DNA from: Cycas panzhihuaensis
Lineage: Eukaryota > Cycadophyta
Length of the DNA: 64,000 nt
Assembly: GCA_023213395.1 (NCBI GenBank)
Contig: CM041465.1
Coordinates: 193,137,741-193,201,740 of the forward strand
Direction: 5' to 3'
Shown here: piece by piece, positions 23,969-36,989 of the stretch
Position numbering within the stretch: the first letter of the stretch is position 1
Layout of the letters: each line of letters opens with the position of its first letter
Made by a program: the position numbers and the translations under genes
Notes under the pieces: generated by a model
Database searches by the model: none
Told to the model about the DNA's origin: nothing
Seen by the model: only the letters and a program-made list of their open reading frames with translations

Positions 23969-25220
23969 TTAAAAGAGGATGGTCCATTTACCAGTCCTTC
24001 CAGTCAAGTCTGATTGAGTTAAGAGGTATCTTAAGGGGTTAGATTGAATGATCAACCAAGTAGTATTTCTGAGCAAGTAATGCCTAAATTTCTTGGTTAC
24101 ATGGACCAAGTCAATGCACTTCTTAATAAGAGAGTAGTTAAGCTTAATAATGACTAGCATATGACTAATGAAGTAAATGGATTGCTTGGTTCCCAAATCA
24201 TTTTCTTAGGTAACCATAGCCCCTAAGAAATCATCGGTTGATGAGGTATAGAGAATGAAGGGGCAGTCAAAGAGAGGGGACACCAAAATTGGAGTATAAG
24301 CCGCGTCTCTCTAAGCTAGTAAGAGTCTTAGTATTTATGGAAAAGTTTGCCAGGAAATGCCTAAGAAAACCCAACCCACCTAAAAATGACTTGATTTGGT
24401 ATTGCATTTTGGGTGGAGGCATGTCAAGGATGGCCTTGACCTTATTAGGGTCAATCTAGATTACTTATTTAAGAACAAGGAAACCTAGGAGCTTACTAAC
24501 AGTTATGACAAACATGCATTTGAGTAGGTTTAAGCTAACATGGTATTTACGATACTATGTGAATATGACACGCAAATCCTTAGGGTGATGGGCCCTCTTA
24601 TGAGAGAGACCTATCATATCATCCATAAATACCTCGAGGGTTTTGTTTATGAGGTCACGAAAGATAAATTGCATCACCCTTTCATAAGTGGTGCCTATAT
24701 TTTTAAGTCCAAAGGGCATTGCTTTATAAGCAAAGGTACCCCAAGGAGTAATGAAAGTTAGTTTGTAATGGTCTTCAAGAGAGATTTGGATCTGGTTGTA
24801 ACTAGAGAAGTCATCTATCAAGGACATGATTTTGAATCCAGTGGTGCGATCAATAATTTGATTAATCAAAGGTAAAGAAAAGTTATCTTTGGGACATACG
24901 TTGTTGATATCTCAAAAATCAATGTATATCCAAATCGTTCCATTCTTTCTAGCAATAAGAACAATGTTGGATACCCATTTAGGTTAATTAGTATAAGTGA
25001 TCAACCCTACATCTAAGAGCTTTTAAGCTTCCATCTTAACGACAGTAGATAACTTAAGATGAAGGGGGTGCTACTTTTGTCACACAAGGTAAGTGCCTGG
25101 GGTGGTTGTAGGATCATAGGTGATAATAGAGGGATCTATTCCCTTTATGTCAGTGTAATCCCATGTAAAAACATCATGGAATTCTTGAAAAAAGAGGGTA
25201 TATTCCTGCATTTCTTCAAG
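23969..25220 (-). pseudogene. Element H reverse transcriptase and RNase H
   Basis: The upstream part reads FHDVFTWDYTDIKGIDPSI (about 25,180-25,120). The RT follows with IARKNGTIWIYIDF, DNFSLPLINQII, DDFSSYNQI, AYKAMPFGLKN and a catalytic box FMDDM at about 24,620 (family YVDDM, both Asp kept). The linked RNase H ends in YFISHMLV, KKFRHYLLRNTTWLI and LTGRTGKW, typical of Tat-type elements. Several stops and at least one frameshift are present. It copied the element RNA and degraded the template strand. Confidence 0.88.
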
Positions 25221-26099
25221 ATAATATTTTGCTCCTACCTTGATGACCTTGCTAGGGTAAGGAAAGTGCCCTTGGTTGCCCCCATGTATAAGGAATTCCC
25301 CTCCTTAAAATGGAGGGGTCCTTCATCAATAGGAAGGAGCAAAGAGGAATTAGGTTGGCTTGGGTCGGTTAGGGATGACCCAAGAGCTAGGATCTTCTGG
25401 TAACTAAGCTTATGATGATAGGAGGGAGGTTGGGAATGGAGCTCGCTAAATGCTTTAACAATACCTCATCATTCTCAAAGCAATCTATCCCATGTATAGT
25501 TATACTTAGAGAGGATGAGGAATAACAAGTAGGAGGAGTGATGGGCCCATAACGATCAACCCATCACTCGATATAGTCAAGGGACTCTTCAAAAGAGTTA
25601 GAGGTATCCTCCTATGTCACAGGATAGGAGGTCTCCTATCCTCATCACTTAAGGAAGGCGATGAGGTGGAGGATAAAGTAGTGTGAGAGGTCACACAAGG
25701 AATGGGAATGACCATGTATGACTTGGTAGGAGTAATGGGCTCCTCAATGGAAGGGGTTCTAGATTGAGACCTAGAACGAAGAAAATGCTCCCTACATGTG
25801 TTTAGGAGGGATATAGGATAAGGGAGGTCCTCGTCCTCACCGTTAGACTTATCGTCACTCAAAATGGTGAGGTACCCATAGCTCCCTACACCAATAGGGG
25901 TAAAACAAATAACGTTAGAAGAGGAAGAGGAAGGTCATTTCTCTAGGTAGGATGTGTTAAGAATATCAATTGTGCAGGTGGAAGCATGAGTGGATGGGTC
26001 TTTATTACCCTTTGTTAGATCATAAGCTGCCTGATGAGACTAGTGTGATTGTTTAATGGGAGGAGGCTCCCAGGAAACAACAACTTTCATTCATCCTTT

Positions 26100-26400
26100 G
26101 TGGATGAATTTGAGATATCCCTAATGAGATGAATACATAGCTCCCATTCGGTCGAGCCATGGACGTCCCAACAGAAGGTTGTAGTCCATGTCTACATCAA
26201 GGACCACAATATCAATGAGGACAATTTTATCCTTGAGGGTAAGGGGGATGGAGATAAAACTTAAGGGCATTTTCTTACTAGCATCATAGCCTTGATAATG
26301 CCACAGAATTGGCTTGAGGGCTACTATACCTAATTCTTGCATGATGCATAAAGGCATAGCATTAACGGAAGAACTGTTACCCATAACAGTTCTTCTAAGG
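26100..26400 (-). pseudogene. Element H aspartic protease
   Basis: The frame at 26384-26121 reads MGNSSSVNAMP, LGIVALKPI and DYNLLLGRPWLDRMGA. This is the retropepsin of Tat-type gypsy elements (family DNGSSVN..P, then LLGRPWL). The catalytic Asp-Gly pair is altered: Gly stands where Asp is expected and Ser where Gly is. It would cleave the polyprotein; this copy lacks the catalytic residue. Confidence 0.82.
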
Positions 26401-27399
26401 GTGTACTCAGGAGTGTCTATGGATATGGTGGAAGGGTAATGCCATTAGTATTCCCTTTCACTGGTTAGAGGTAAGTCTTTAAGGTCCAAAGAGATGACAA
26501 CCTCTCAACTTAGGGTAGCACTCAAATCATGGATGGGTACAAACACCAACCCTAAAGTTTCTAAAAGGAGAGCACATTGCTCTAGACAGTTCATCAAGAC
26601 ATCTATCATGGACATCCTAGCAGCCATGGTGTGAAGCTCATCTATGATTGAGAAGGGTTTCCCTTTTCTGATTGGTTAGGGAAGTGCCCTTTAGAAATCA
26701 TAGTGAACTGGGTAGATAGGAATGGTCTTAGGGAGTAGAGGAATCTTAGAAGGAGGGTTATCTAAGAGAGGATCTAGTTGAGAAGAAGAAGAGGTTCCTA
26801 TTACCTCTTTAGCCACTTAAGACCAAGTCAAAGCATATAGGGGTGTGGTCTTAAGCATACGAATAACTCTTTTTCCCTTATTTTAGGATCAAGAAGACGA
26901 AGGGGTTCGATGGCGAGAATAAAAAGAAGAGGAAGAACTTCTTGCCCCCTTCCCTTTAGCTTTCATAGGATGGGGGTTAGGAGATCTTCCTCTATTTTAG
27001 TTCCCTCTATGCTAGGTATGTTGATATCATTCCCCATATTTAGGGAAGGGATTTCTATGGATGGGCTCTTTTAGATTAGGCTTAAATGCCTACTTAAGAG
27101 AGGAATCACGATGTGGAGTGAGTTTAGGATGTTACACCCTATATTGCGAATCCTCGTGAAAGTAGTCACTATAGATGGAGCATTGCTTCTTTTCCAAGGA
27201 AGGCTTGGTCTTCCTTACTTGGGAGGAGTGGGTATTTCCATCCTTAAGAGGTGCTACTTAGGAAGCTTGGTGGACAGGTCTGTCAGAGTTTAGTGATGAG
27301 GGAGGAGCTTGGAGCTTAAGCTCCTTCATCATACATTGGAAAGAATATATGGTAGAGGTCAAGAGATCCAAAGTCTTCTCCATTGAGTGGGTTGAAGAC

Positions 27400-29140
27400 T
27401 TTTGGGGTTATTGGGGTTTTAAGTCATGAGACAAAGGGGGTGCCTCTCATTATTATGACAGTTTAATAGGTTTCTTAAGGCCCTCTTAGATCTCAATAGC
27501 CTTAAGAACCAAGCACTTAACTATGGTGCAATCACATATTGTTGTCCCCATTTTGAGGACCTCAACATGTAACTTGGGATAGAGGGCATTCATGGAGAGA
27601 TCCCTCTTCATCTCCTCAGGTAATGTGGCCTTTGTGGAGTGAAGAAGATTATGAAAGCACCTAACAAAGTCACAATTCATCTCTTTGTGACCTTATTTAA
27701 GGGAAGGTAAGGCTTTTATTCCACTCTTGAAGGGACTAACAATGTCAAAATATTTTATAAACTCATCCATGAGTTGTTGGAATGAATGAATCGAATGGGC
27801 AGGGAGGTGATAAAACCACTTAAGGGCATCACCCTACAAGGAATGTAGAAAAAGTTTTATTAATATATGATCATAGGCCTAGTAATCGACGCATACCATG
27901 GAGAAACTCTTGACATGCTTGGTTAGGTCTTGCAAAGAGGTCCAATTAAACTTGGGCACCTCAAGGGGATGAGTTAGTAAGTTGGTCCTTAATGCCTTGA
28001 TGGACAAAGGAGTTAACCCATTGTCAACGAAGGGACATACCCTTGATTGAGTTAATGGGTCAATGAAAGATGGAGGAGGAGGTGGGCATGGATACCCAAA
28101 TCCTCCTTGAGAGGTCTGACTAAAAGGAGGATATAAATTCCCTCCCACTTGATAGGACGGGACTAATTCTAGGTAAGAAGGAACTAAGAGAGAAGTGAAT
28201 GGGTAAGAAGGACCCATTACCCCTTGTTGAAAGGGGACTTGGTAAAAAGAGCCATAGGTAATAGTTTATCCTCCTTATGAAGGCACCACATGCAAGGTGA
28301 TGTACAAAGATAAACATATGGGTGTGGAATAGGGTTCTACCCATATGGACCTCCTATAGGTGGTGCAATGCCATATGGGTGTAGGGAGTCCACCCCATAG
28401 ATAGGAAGGGGATTTCTCTTTGCATGCTCCCATGGTTAGGAAGTATACCCTGGGGGTATGTAAAGAGAAGGATCCCCCAATTAGGGTTGAGAGTATATGG
28501 GAATGTGTCCCATATGGATAGAAGAATGGGGACACAAGGGTCCCTTAGGCCAGGTTAGAGATGGATGGATAACAGTCAGTTGAGGTATGGTCACTTAGCT
28601 AGGAGGAGGTATACTCAACCCAATTTGGTAGGTGAGTATGCCTCAAGTGGTCCCTAAAGCATGGAGGATACATGAGGAGGAAGAAATAACAAGGGATGGC
28701 CTTATTGTGGATATCAAAGTGGAATGAGAGGAATAAGAAGGTGCAGACAAAGAAGAGGAGGGAACTATGCTACGTAAGATGCTTTTCAACCACTTTGGGG
28801 GTGGTTGGAGGCTTGTGGGCTAGAAGCATTAGTGTAGCTCTTCCACTACATCCATAGGAGGGGTTCCTACTTATTCATATGAGGTAGAGGATTCCTAAAA
28901 TGAAGTAGACCCCATAAGGTAATCCTCATGGGTACTTTCACCAAGGTGGTGATATCCCATGGGAGAAGAAGCCCCCACATCATTTGTAGGGAGATGGTAG
29001 AGACTTAGGTGATCTTGGTCACCTAGATGAAAGATGGGATCATTGCCCTCTTGGGTGGGACCCTAGAAGGAGGTTGAAGGTTATTGTTGAGCTTCAGAAA
29101 TATAGGTGTGATAAGCCCATTCCAAACAGAATCTCTCCAT
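27400..29140 (-). pseudogene. Element H Gag
   Basis: A start at 29140 (MERFCLEWAYHTYISEAQQ) opens a frame with a Pro/Ser/Tyr-rich N-terminal half (GDQDHLSLYH, PPPPPSFIDPLT). The capsid core follows: EVPKFNWTSLQDLTKHV, then GDALKWFYHLP and MNCDFVRCFHNLL. The frame shifts several times and has many stops. The core matches the gag of element D (48636-49436), for example DALKWFYYLPS, showing that H and D belong to one lineage. The start is a choice between several Met codons. Confidence 0.78.
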
Positions 29141-29904
29141 GGCTGATTTAGAATCAAACAAAGGAAGGGGAGAATAAGGTGACTCTTCCAAAGAAGGAGG
29201 GAGACCTCATAAATAACGAGAGAATCATCACATTCAAGCTCCTCTTAAAACTCTAGAAGGGAGAGAGACAAGTGGAGTAAGGTATGTTGGGGGGTCACCC
29301 AATGAATCAAGAAGGGATGCCAAAAGAAAAAAGTAACACTAAACCAAAGGAAACTAGAATCATTCATTTACTGGCAAGTCCCCAATATGGTCACCAGTAG
29401 AAGCATGCCTCTAAGGGATCACTAAGGATAAGGATATTAAGCCTACACTATCACTATATTAGGGGCTTAAAGATCCTCAGAGATAAGGGGATAGGTCACC
29501 CATAAAAGGCATCTATGTGTTAGAATGTAGGGTCAGAGACCAAAAAATAACACATAGGACTTTCCCTTTTGGCAGGTACCTTCTTAGATTTGAGTTACGT
29601 AAGGGCATCCTTGATTTGTCGAGTAGCCTAAGGAAGGACTCTCCTATCCTAATAGGTAAAGGAAGGAGAGGAAGGATCAAAGCCCTCTTCTTAGAAGAAG
29701 GGAAAGAGATAAGTTACACTTCAATAGGGTAGGGATGTATGGAATAAGAGAGAGAAATGATTAGTTGAAAGATGTGGAAGGGGTTTGGTATGCAAGAACT
29801 AAACCTGAGAAGATAAGACTAATGGTGCATTTTGCTAAAGATCGCCTAAAGGGAATGCCTCTAGGGTGTAGGCTAAGCAAAGCAAGTTGACTAAGTGTAC
29901 CAAG
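29141..29904 (-). other. Leader of element H
   Basis: Untranslated region between the 5' LTR and gag. The sequence next to the LTR reads ttggtacacttag on the element strand and probably holds the primer site, but I cannot assign a tRNA. The open frame at 29517-29732 (plus) has no protein features. Confidence 0.45.
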
Positions 29905-32608
29905 GGTTTGGGTAGCATCTTAGTCTTGTTTAAGGATGGTGTAAAGATATAAGTATCAATGCTAAGTAAATGCAACTCAAAAGGATGCTCTCTTTCTCTC
30001 TCCTTTTATCCTCTCTCTCTTTTATCTTTGTCAATTGAAAATTAAATTAAGGGATAAAAGGGGTATAAAGGTGAGAGAGAGTATGAATAACCTATGCAAA
30101 TTTCCCTAATGATGCATGGAAGAAGGATAGCTATCAAAAGCAGAAGTTCTCTTTCTTTATCCTACCCTTATGCATGCAAAATGATTATAAGAGGAGGGTG
30201 CTGTAAAGAAACAAAAACCCTTTTTATCACTTTTCCGTTAAGGGGAGGAATGAGAGATGCACTAGTTTAAGTTACCCCTCTTATGCTTATGCAAGAGGAA
30301 AGTGGGAAGCAAGGTCTTTGCATGTTAATGAAAGAGTCAAGAGTGCAAGTATGAGGTGCTCCTTTTTTATTTTCCTTTGATGAATGTAGGTAAACAAAAC
30401 AAATGATTGCAAGCTATGTGTAAATAGAATTGATTTTCTTTTTGGGAAAAAGGAGGGGAAGGAAAAGAATAAGGAAAGAGAGGAAGGTTGGAAGAGGTGC
30501 ATCTGGAAACAACCCAATTGATGGAGTGTCTCTCCTTTCCCTCCGTTGTCTTCCTTTCACCAATCACCCTATGCTCTAAGCCACGATTAGCATTGTGGAT
30601 GAAATCATAGATGGGGCTTCTATACCTTCCCTGGAATATATTACAAAAGAGCAAAGAACTTTGAAAGAAAGCTTTAAAGGAAAATAAATATAAATGAGAT
30701 ATATGTATCTTTTAATATAATCTTGCTTACTCAAGATAGATAGAGTCTTCTTGTGGACAAACCCTTTTAACTAGCACTAACATATATATGCATATGCATA
30801 TAGATGTGTGTGTGTATATATGCTCATCAAAATGAAATTTAAACTTGCTTAATGTTTTGAAAGAAAAGAAATAATACACTTCTTAATCTTCCCACTAAAT
30901 ACTTAAATGTTTCCAAGCAATATTTGGGAGAAAAAGGGGGTTTTGGAGGTGAGAGAAAGGAGAGCCTCAAAATGACTAACTGCCTCAAATAAGCTACTTC
31001 CTATATGCTCGAGTACTCTAGGAAATAGGTTAGGAGAGGATTTATAATTCCAAGAAAATACAGATGAAACAACTTACAAGAAATATAAGAAGTTGTAAAA
31101 GCTATAAAAAAATGTAAACGTTGTAAAAGTTGGAATGTTGCAACTTTTATAAGATATACAAGAGAAGTGTAAATCTCATGAAATGACAAAGCATACAAAG
31201 AAACTTTTTGCTAAATAGTGTATATAAAGGCTATTTGCAAGAATTGCAAGGGGCTACAAACACTACAACTGGTAGAGGCCCTTACCCAAGGGGTTTCTTG
31301 GAGTGTAGGATGGATATGGAGTAGGAAAGATAAGAGAGATAGGGGGCTACCCTAGAGGATATGGTTGTGAGGGTTATAACCCTAGCTATAAACTCATCTT
31401 CTCCTCTCAAGAGAGTCCCGTAATCCACCCACTTCTTTCCAAGGAAAAACCTAAGGGGCATGGAGGTGCAATCAAGGAGAAAAAAAGGGTTTACCTTCCT
31501 TTGGGCACCCTAAAGAGATAAAGATATATGGAAAACTTGTAACAAATAGAAATGTTTACCAAATATGCTTACTAAAGGAAAGAAAAACAAGAAATAGTCC
31601 TATGCCTGGTCACAAAAGCTGAAGTAAAATGGATGTCACCTCATATACCAATCAAAAGATAAGGATCCCACTTGTTAGGTGAAGAATGGCTCTTTTTGGA
31701 GGCAAGAATAAGACTTGAAACCCTGTAAAACCTATTACTACTACTGGAGTGAGTACCATAGAAGGAGGATCTGCTAGAGAAGAGCTAGCACAGACCTACA
31801 TTCTAGGGTTTTACCCTTGGAGAAGAGAAGAATATAAGGAGAGAATAGAAGTACAGGTAGGAGGTATTTTCCCTTTTGTATTAGAGCCAAGGGAGGTAGA
31901 ATGAACTCAGAATTAGGTTTCCCAAGTGATTATGGTTCACTTTGGGTGGGAAACAACATCCTTCCATGTGTCAACTTTGTAATAAATGTGAAACTAGCCA
32001 TTGCCAGGCTATAAAGGTTAATAGACAATTGCCCTACAACAAACTTCATGGTATCATAGAGTTTGCCGTGGTACCATAAATATTATTATGGTGCTAACAA
32101 AATACAAGGAAAAATAAAAAGAAAGGGTCTTAGGGCATAATAGAGAGGGATGCTAGACTAGTAAAGCCTTTAGAGGACCTCTAGGCATCGATGGAACCTT
32201 CTTAAATATGTAAAAGAGGGTAATAAAGGCCCTAATGAGGGATGGGTGACATATACAAAGGTGATTGGGTTTAAAATGAAGTGTTAAGGATCATGTATAA
32301 TGCCAATCGTGAACAAAAAGTGGGTTATGGGGGCCCATGAGTACTTGAGAGTGTTGAGGAGGTGTCATGAGGGGCTGTATGGTGCCATAGCATGTGGTCT
32401 TAAGTCGTCATAGGCTGGATCATAATCACAGGCACGAAAATAGGTAGGCAAACTAGGCATCTCAACCATATATACAACAATATCATATAGAATGCAACCA
32501 TCAAGTATCTTATCACATCCTAAAGTAAACAAAGAGCAAGGAGAGAGATGTATACCTATACCTACCTAAGAGGCACTATCCATGTCCATTCCCTGTAGCT
32601 AGAAAACA
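29905..32608 (-). repeat. 5' LTR of element H
   Basis: 2.70 kb, from gtttgggtag (equivalent of tgtttaggtag) to agaaaaca. It is homologous throughout to 5997-8728 with many scattered substitutions and indels. No protein is inferred within it; open frames here match only as decayed DNA in the other LTR. Confidence 0.85.
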
Positions 32609-32732
32609 TGCCTAATTATGTAGGTTAATGGATTCTACCACCCCCCTTGTATCCAAGTCTTTCTCTATGTTTTTCATCTATATCTCATTTGATGGTATAA
32701 CTAGGTGAAGACTTCTTCTTAGGAGTTAGGCA
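32609..32732. other. Short unassigned flank between elements H and A
   Basis: 124 bp between the right end of H and the left LTR of A. No match noticed to the rest of the window. By position it should be the older host sequence, or element D, into which A inserted. Confidence 0.4.
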
Positions 32733-33030
32733 TGAAAAGAGTGGATCTATCCTTCATCTCCATGCACTAAACATAAAGGTAAACATAGTAGTAAGAGAGA
32801 CTTAAGAGAAGGAGAGTAGCTCTCACAAAATAGAGAGGTAAGAATGAACCTCCTCTATTAAGTTTTTATTTTTATATTAAGAGAGGGAGTATTAGAGTTA
32901 AGTGTAATAAAATTACACATAATGCACATGAAAGTATATTTTACTTAAGTGATTTAATTTAAAGTTTATTTAATACCTTTTTTAGAAATAATCAACTAAT
33001 GTAACAACCTTGTGACATTAACCCGTTTCA
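32733..33030 (-). repeat. 3' LTR of copia A
   Basis: From tgaaaagagtgg to cccgtttca. Aligns with 47009-47306 over its length (shared ctccatgcactaaa, gagagtagctctca and taatcaa). About 298 bp. Confidence 0.88.
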
Positions 33031-33042
33031 ATCCCCTCCTTT
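33031..33042 (-). other. Polypurine tract of copia A
   Basis: Plus-strand atcccctccttt, which is AAAGGAGGGGAT on the element strand, directly beside the 3' LTR. Confidence 0.75.
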
Positions 33043-33489
33043 AATGGTAAAAGGTTATTTCATCCTATTTTATTCTATCCTATAAGGTCTTCATTTGAGC
33101 CTCTTATAAAGTAAACTACTACTCTCATGGGGAAGAAAACCGATAGACTTTCTAATCTATTAACCTAGCTCAAATAGATCTTTAAGTAAAGCCAGATAGC
33201 TAATCAGTATAATGAATTTTGTAGTTGAAATCTATTGAGTCTCCATATACCATTTGGTCACCCCCCATGCCTTTTTAGGTTTTCACAGGTTCTAATTTTC
33301 TAAAATGATATAGCCCTTATCCTTTCATACCCATAAAGGATTTTCACAAATGGGATAGACTAGAGACTTACTCTTATCCTTCCATGCCCATAAGAGATTT
33401 TCATAAATGAGATAGAGTATAATGGTCCTTTTATCATCTCCTTTAATCAATTGGAGATAGAGGCCCTAAGGCTAAGTTACTTTTAGAAT
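33043..33489 (-). other. 3' untranslated region of copia A
   Basis: About 450 bp between the end of RNase H and the polypurine tract, with no recognisable protein. Confidence 0.5.
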
Positions 33490-35480
33490 TGTTTAAACTT
33501 CACCCTCTTCAGTGGTTTAGTAAAGATATCGACCACTTGATCTACTATAGTACAATACCTTAGTTGAATTATACCATCATGAACTGGTTCTCTAATCCTA
33601 TATACTTTTATACTTATATATTTGGTATGATCATGAAATATAAGAGTTTTAGCCATTTAGATTATAGATTGATTATCTACATGTAAGCTAATAGAACTTG
33701 TTTGGGTGGCATTTAATGTATTTAATAATTTTCTAAGCCATATCACCTCCTTGCTTATCTCAGAAGCAAAAATATATTTAGCTTTGGTAGTTGAGTCTGT
33801 AATAATCTTCTACCATTTAGATCTCCATGATATTGGTGTTGTTCCAAGAAATATTATATACTTAGATATAGATCTTTCTATGTCTTTATCTCTAGAAAAG
33901 TTTGGCTCTATGTATGCATAAAGTTTAAATTCTACATTAGGTTCATATAACAAACCATATTTGCTTGTTATCTTTAGGTACCTCAACACTCATATTGTAG
34001 CTTACTAAGGATCCTACTTAGGATTTATCATGAATCTTGCAAGAATGCCAATAGAGTACGTAATATCTGGCATTATGTTGGTAGTGTAGATGAGACTACC
34101 TATAAGTTGCTTATAGAATATTTTGTCTACCTCCTTAGTGTCACCATCATTTGAGAGTTTAATATTAGATTCCATAGGTGTAACCACTGGTTAAGCACCT
34201 TCTAACTAAAATTTTATTAGAAGATCATTGATATGTTCTTCTTGGGAGAGAAAGATTTTAAAATTCTTTTGAGTTAGTTTAATTCCCAAGTAATATTTCA
34301 TCAACTCAAAATTAGACAATTTAAAAGTTTTAGCAAAGTCATTCTTCAACTAGCTAATTACTTATTCGCTATTCTCCATTATTAGCATATCTTCCACAAA
34401 AATTAAGAGGTAAGTAACTTTATCATTTTAGAATTTGATGAATAGTGTTACATCAATACGTTGATAGTCATAAATCTCATATCCAAGTTATCTCATTTTT
34501 TCAGATAACTTTGTAAACTAAGAACAAGGGGCTTGTTTTAGGTTGTACAAGGACTTTCCAAGCCTGCAAACCTTATGCTTCTAACTAACAATCTTATATC
34601 CTTCTGAATGAGCTATGTAAATTTCTTCTTTAAGGTCCCCATTGAGAAATGTAGTCTTAATATCAAATTAGTGGATTTTCTAACCCTATTGAGTAGCCAA
34701 GGCTATAATAGTTCTAATTATAGGCCACTTGGTTACAGGAGCAAAGATTTTAGTGTAGTCGATGCCTTCTTTTTGTGTGAATCCTTTTGTTACCAACCCT
34801 ACCTTATATTTTTCTAGGGTACCATCTGATCTGTACTTGTTTTTAAACACCCATTCATTTTGAACTATCTTTCTTCCAAGTGGTAGATTAACAAGCTCCT
34901 ATGTATCATTCTTGATAACAGATTAGTACTCTTCATTCATGGTATTTTTTTAAGCTATATGATTTATAGCTTCTTGGTACATTAGAGGCTCTTTATTAAG
35001 AGTAAGGTGCAATTTTATTGGTTCAAGCTTAATGGAAAGTGATTCATACATCCTTACTCTATGGGCACTTCTAGTGTTAATTTTGCCTAACTCGTATAAT
35101 CACATATCCTTATGTAGCTAATAGGCTTCATAAAAACCTTGAGTTAGGAATGAGGATTTTATTTTTAAAGCCTCTTAGTCTTCATTTTGATCCTGAAAAG
35201 GATCATGTGAAATGTTTAGCATGGAGGAAGTTGATGATACTAGAGAAGATGGGCTAGCCACTAATGCTAGAGAAGGTGATCCTTCTACTATGGCTTTATC
35301 TTTGTCAACTTGGTTATTCTTAAATGATGGTGCTGGATCTATATATATTGGCTAGGAGTATTAGCTTGTATCCTCTAGGGCACTATTGTTAGTTTCTAAG
35401 ATTTTAAGTAACTACTAAGCATCTCTCTCTAAATTTTAGAATTTGGATATTAAATTTAGTAGCATCATTAAATCGGTATG
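33490..35480 (-). pseudogene. Copia A reverse transcriptase and RNase H
   Basis: A heavily decayed pol region. Readable pieces include EERQFKMNGCLKT and FSMGTLKKK from the RT start. The catalytic box reads FVEDM at about 34,390-34,400 (family YVDDM, the first Asp being Glu). RNase H ends with EPVHDGIIQLRYC and DQVVDIFTKPLKR just before 33,490. Stops occur every few dozen codons and the frame shifts repeatedly. Position and order (after integrase, before the polypurine tract) fit copia. Confidence 0.78.
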
Positions 35481-35499
35481 AAGGCATGTTGGAGTCAAG

Positions 35500-36300
35500 T
35501 CTGAGTAATTAATCTTCAATCTCTATAAAGATAACATCTCTAGTGATGATGATTTTTCACTGTGAAGTTAGAAAAACCTTGTATCCCTTTTTGTCCATAG
35601 GGTATCTGACAAAGATGCCTTTGAAGGCTCTATCCAAGAGCTTGTTTCTATGTTCCTCCAGAATGTAAGCATAACAAATAGAGCCAAAGATTCTAAAGTG
35701 GGATATAGAGGGGATTTTTCCATACCACATTTCATGTGGAGAGGGACCAAGCTTAGAGGGATTAATGGTGTTGATATAATACATGGTGGTCCAGATAGCC
35801 TCAGCTCAAAGATAGACATGGACATTCTTATACACCAACATAGCATAAGCCATGTTCATGATGGTCCTATTCATGTACTCAGCAACTCCATTTTACCAGG
35901 GTGTACCTATGATAATGGTTTGATATTTGATACCATGATGACATATGTATAATTCAAACTCATTAGGTCTGTACTTGCCACTATTATTAGTCTTGAGTAT
36001 TTTGATCTTGAATCTAAATTTATTTTCTATGCAGGCCTTGAAAGCTTGAAACATATAAAAAGCTTCATCTTTCTTTGTAAGAAAAGTAACCTATACTTTC
36101 TTGGTAAAATCATCAATGAAAGTAATATAGTACCACTTCTGTTTAAGAGAAGGGATGGGCATAGGACCACATATATCTAAGTGTATAAACTAAAAAGGTT
36201 AGCTAGATTTCTACTAACTATGAGGAAAGGGTTGTCTTTGAGATTTAACAACAATACATGCTTCACATTTCTACGGCTTAGAGGAGAGCCTGGGCATACT
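35500..36300 (-). pseudogene. Copia A integrase
   Basis: The frame reads IHLDICGPMPIPS, then FIDDFTKKV, KTNNSGKYRPNEF and NGVAEYMNRTI. The Asp and Glu in the first and third boxes are kept; the second Asp is Asn (KTNN for KTDN). Downstream, PSPHEMWYGKIPS, FRIFGSICYA and GIFVRYPMDKKGYKVF form the usual end of copia integrase. At least three stops are present. A plus-strand open frame at 35650-35952 is a shadow. Confidence 0.85.
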
Positions 36301-36989
36301 AAAAAGAGTGGCATGTAATTCTCTTAAATAATTAATTTTGATATAGTCTATACAAGTATGCCATAGGGATGCTTGGGATAACTTTTGAGGAGTCAAAGTT
36401 GTGGTAAAAGTAGAGTCATCATCAACATAGTTCACTTAGAGAATGGTGAGCTAGTTGGGCAAAAAGGGTTTCCATCAAGAATTTTAGTTATAACCACAGT
36501 ATTTGAAGGAAGGTAAATAGGATAGAGAGTTTAATTATTTGTAGTTATACTTAGATCAAATCCATAAGAGACAAGGGTAGATAGGGAGAGAAGGTTCTAC
36601 TTTAGTGTAAGAATATATAAAACATCAATAAGGGGTAAATTTGGAAGGCCTGAGAGTTTTAAGCAAATAGTTCCAAGTCCTTTAATTGGCTGAGATGATT
36701 TGTTAACTATGTGTATAACACCACAAACTTTAGAGTCAAAATCTTGAAAGAACTAGTGATGATAAGTCATATGCTATGTTTCTCCAATATCCATGATCTA
36801 AGATGAAGTATTTGAGGTGGCACTATTTGTAACTCTAAGTGGTGAAGGTAAAAGTGAATAAGCATAGCCATAATGAGCCTCAATATACTTAGTGGATCTA
36901 TTAATAACATTTTATGAAGTGGTCCCAATTCTTTAAAGGTATGCATGAGTATTTCGCATTCCACTAAAAATACCTTCAAAAGAAGTATT

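Noticed and set aside
29881-29904. Met-type primer site for element H
   Set aside because: Sequence beside the LTR (ttggtacacttag on the element strand) does not match TGGTATCAGAGC or another tRNA end that I can assign.
35650-35952. Plus-strand open frame of 100 codons
   Set aside because: Complement of the copia A integrase, which shows clear family motifs on the minus strand.
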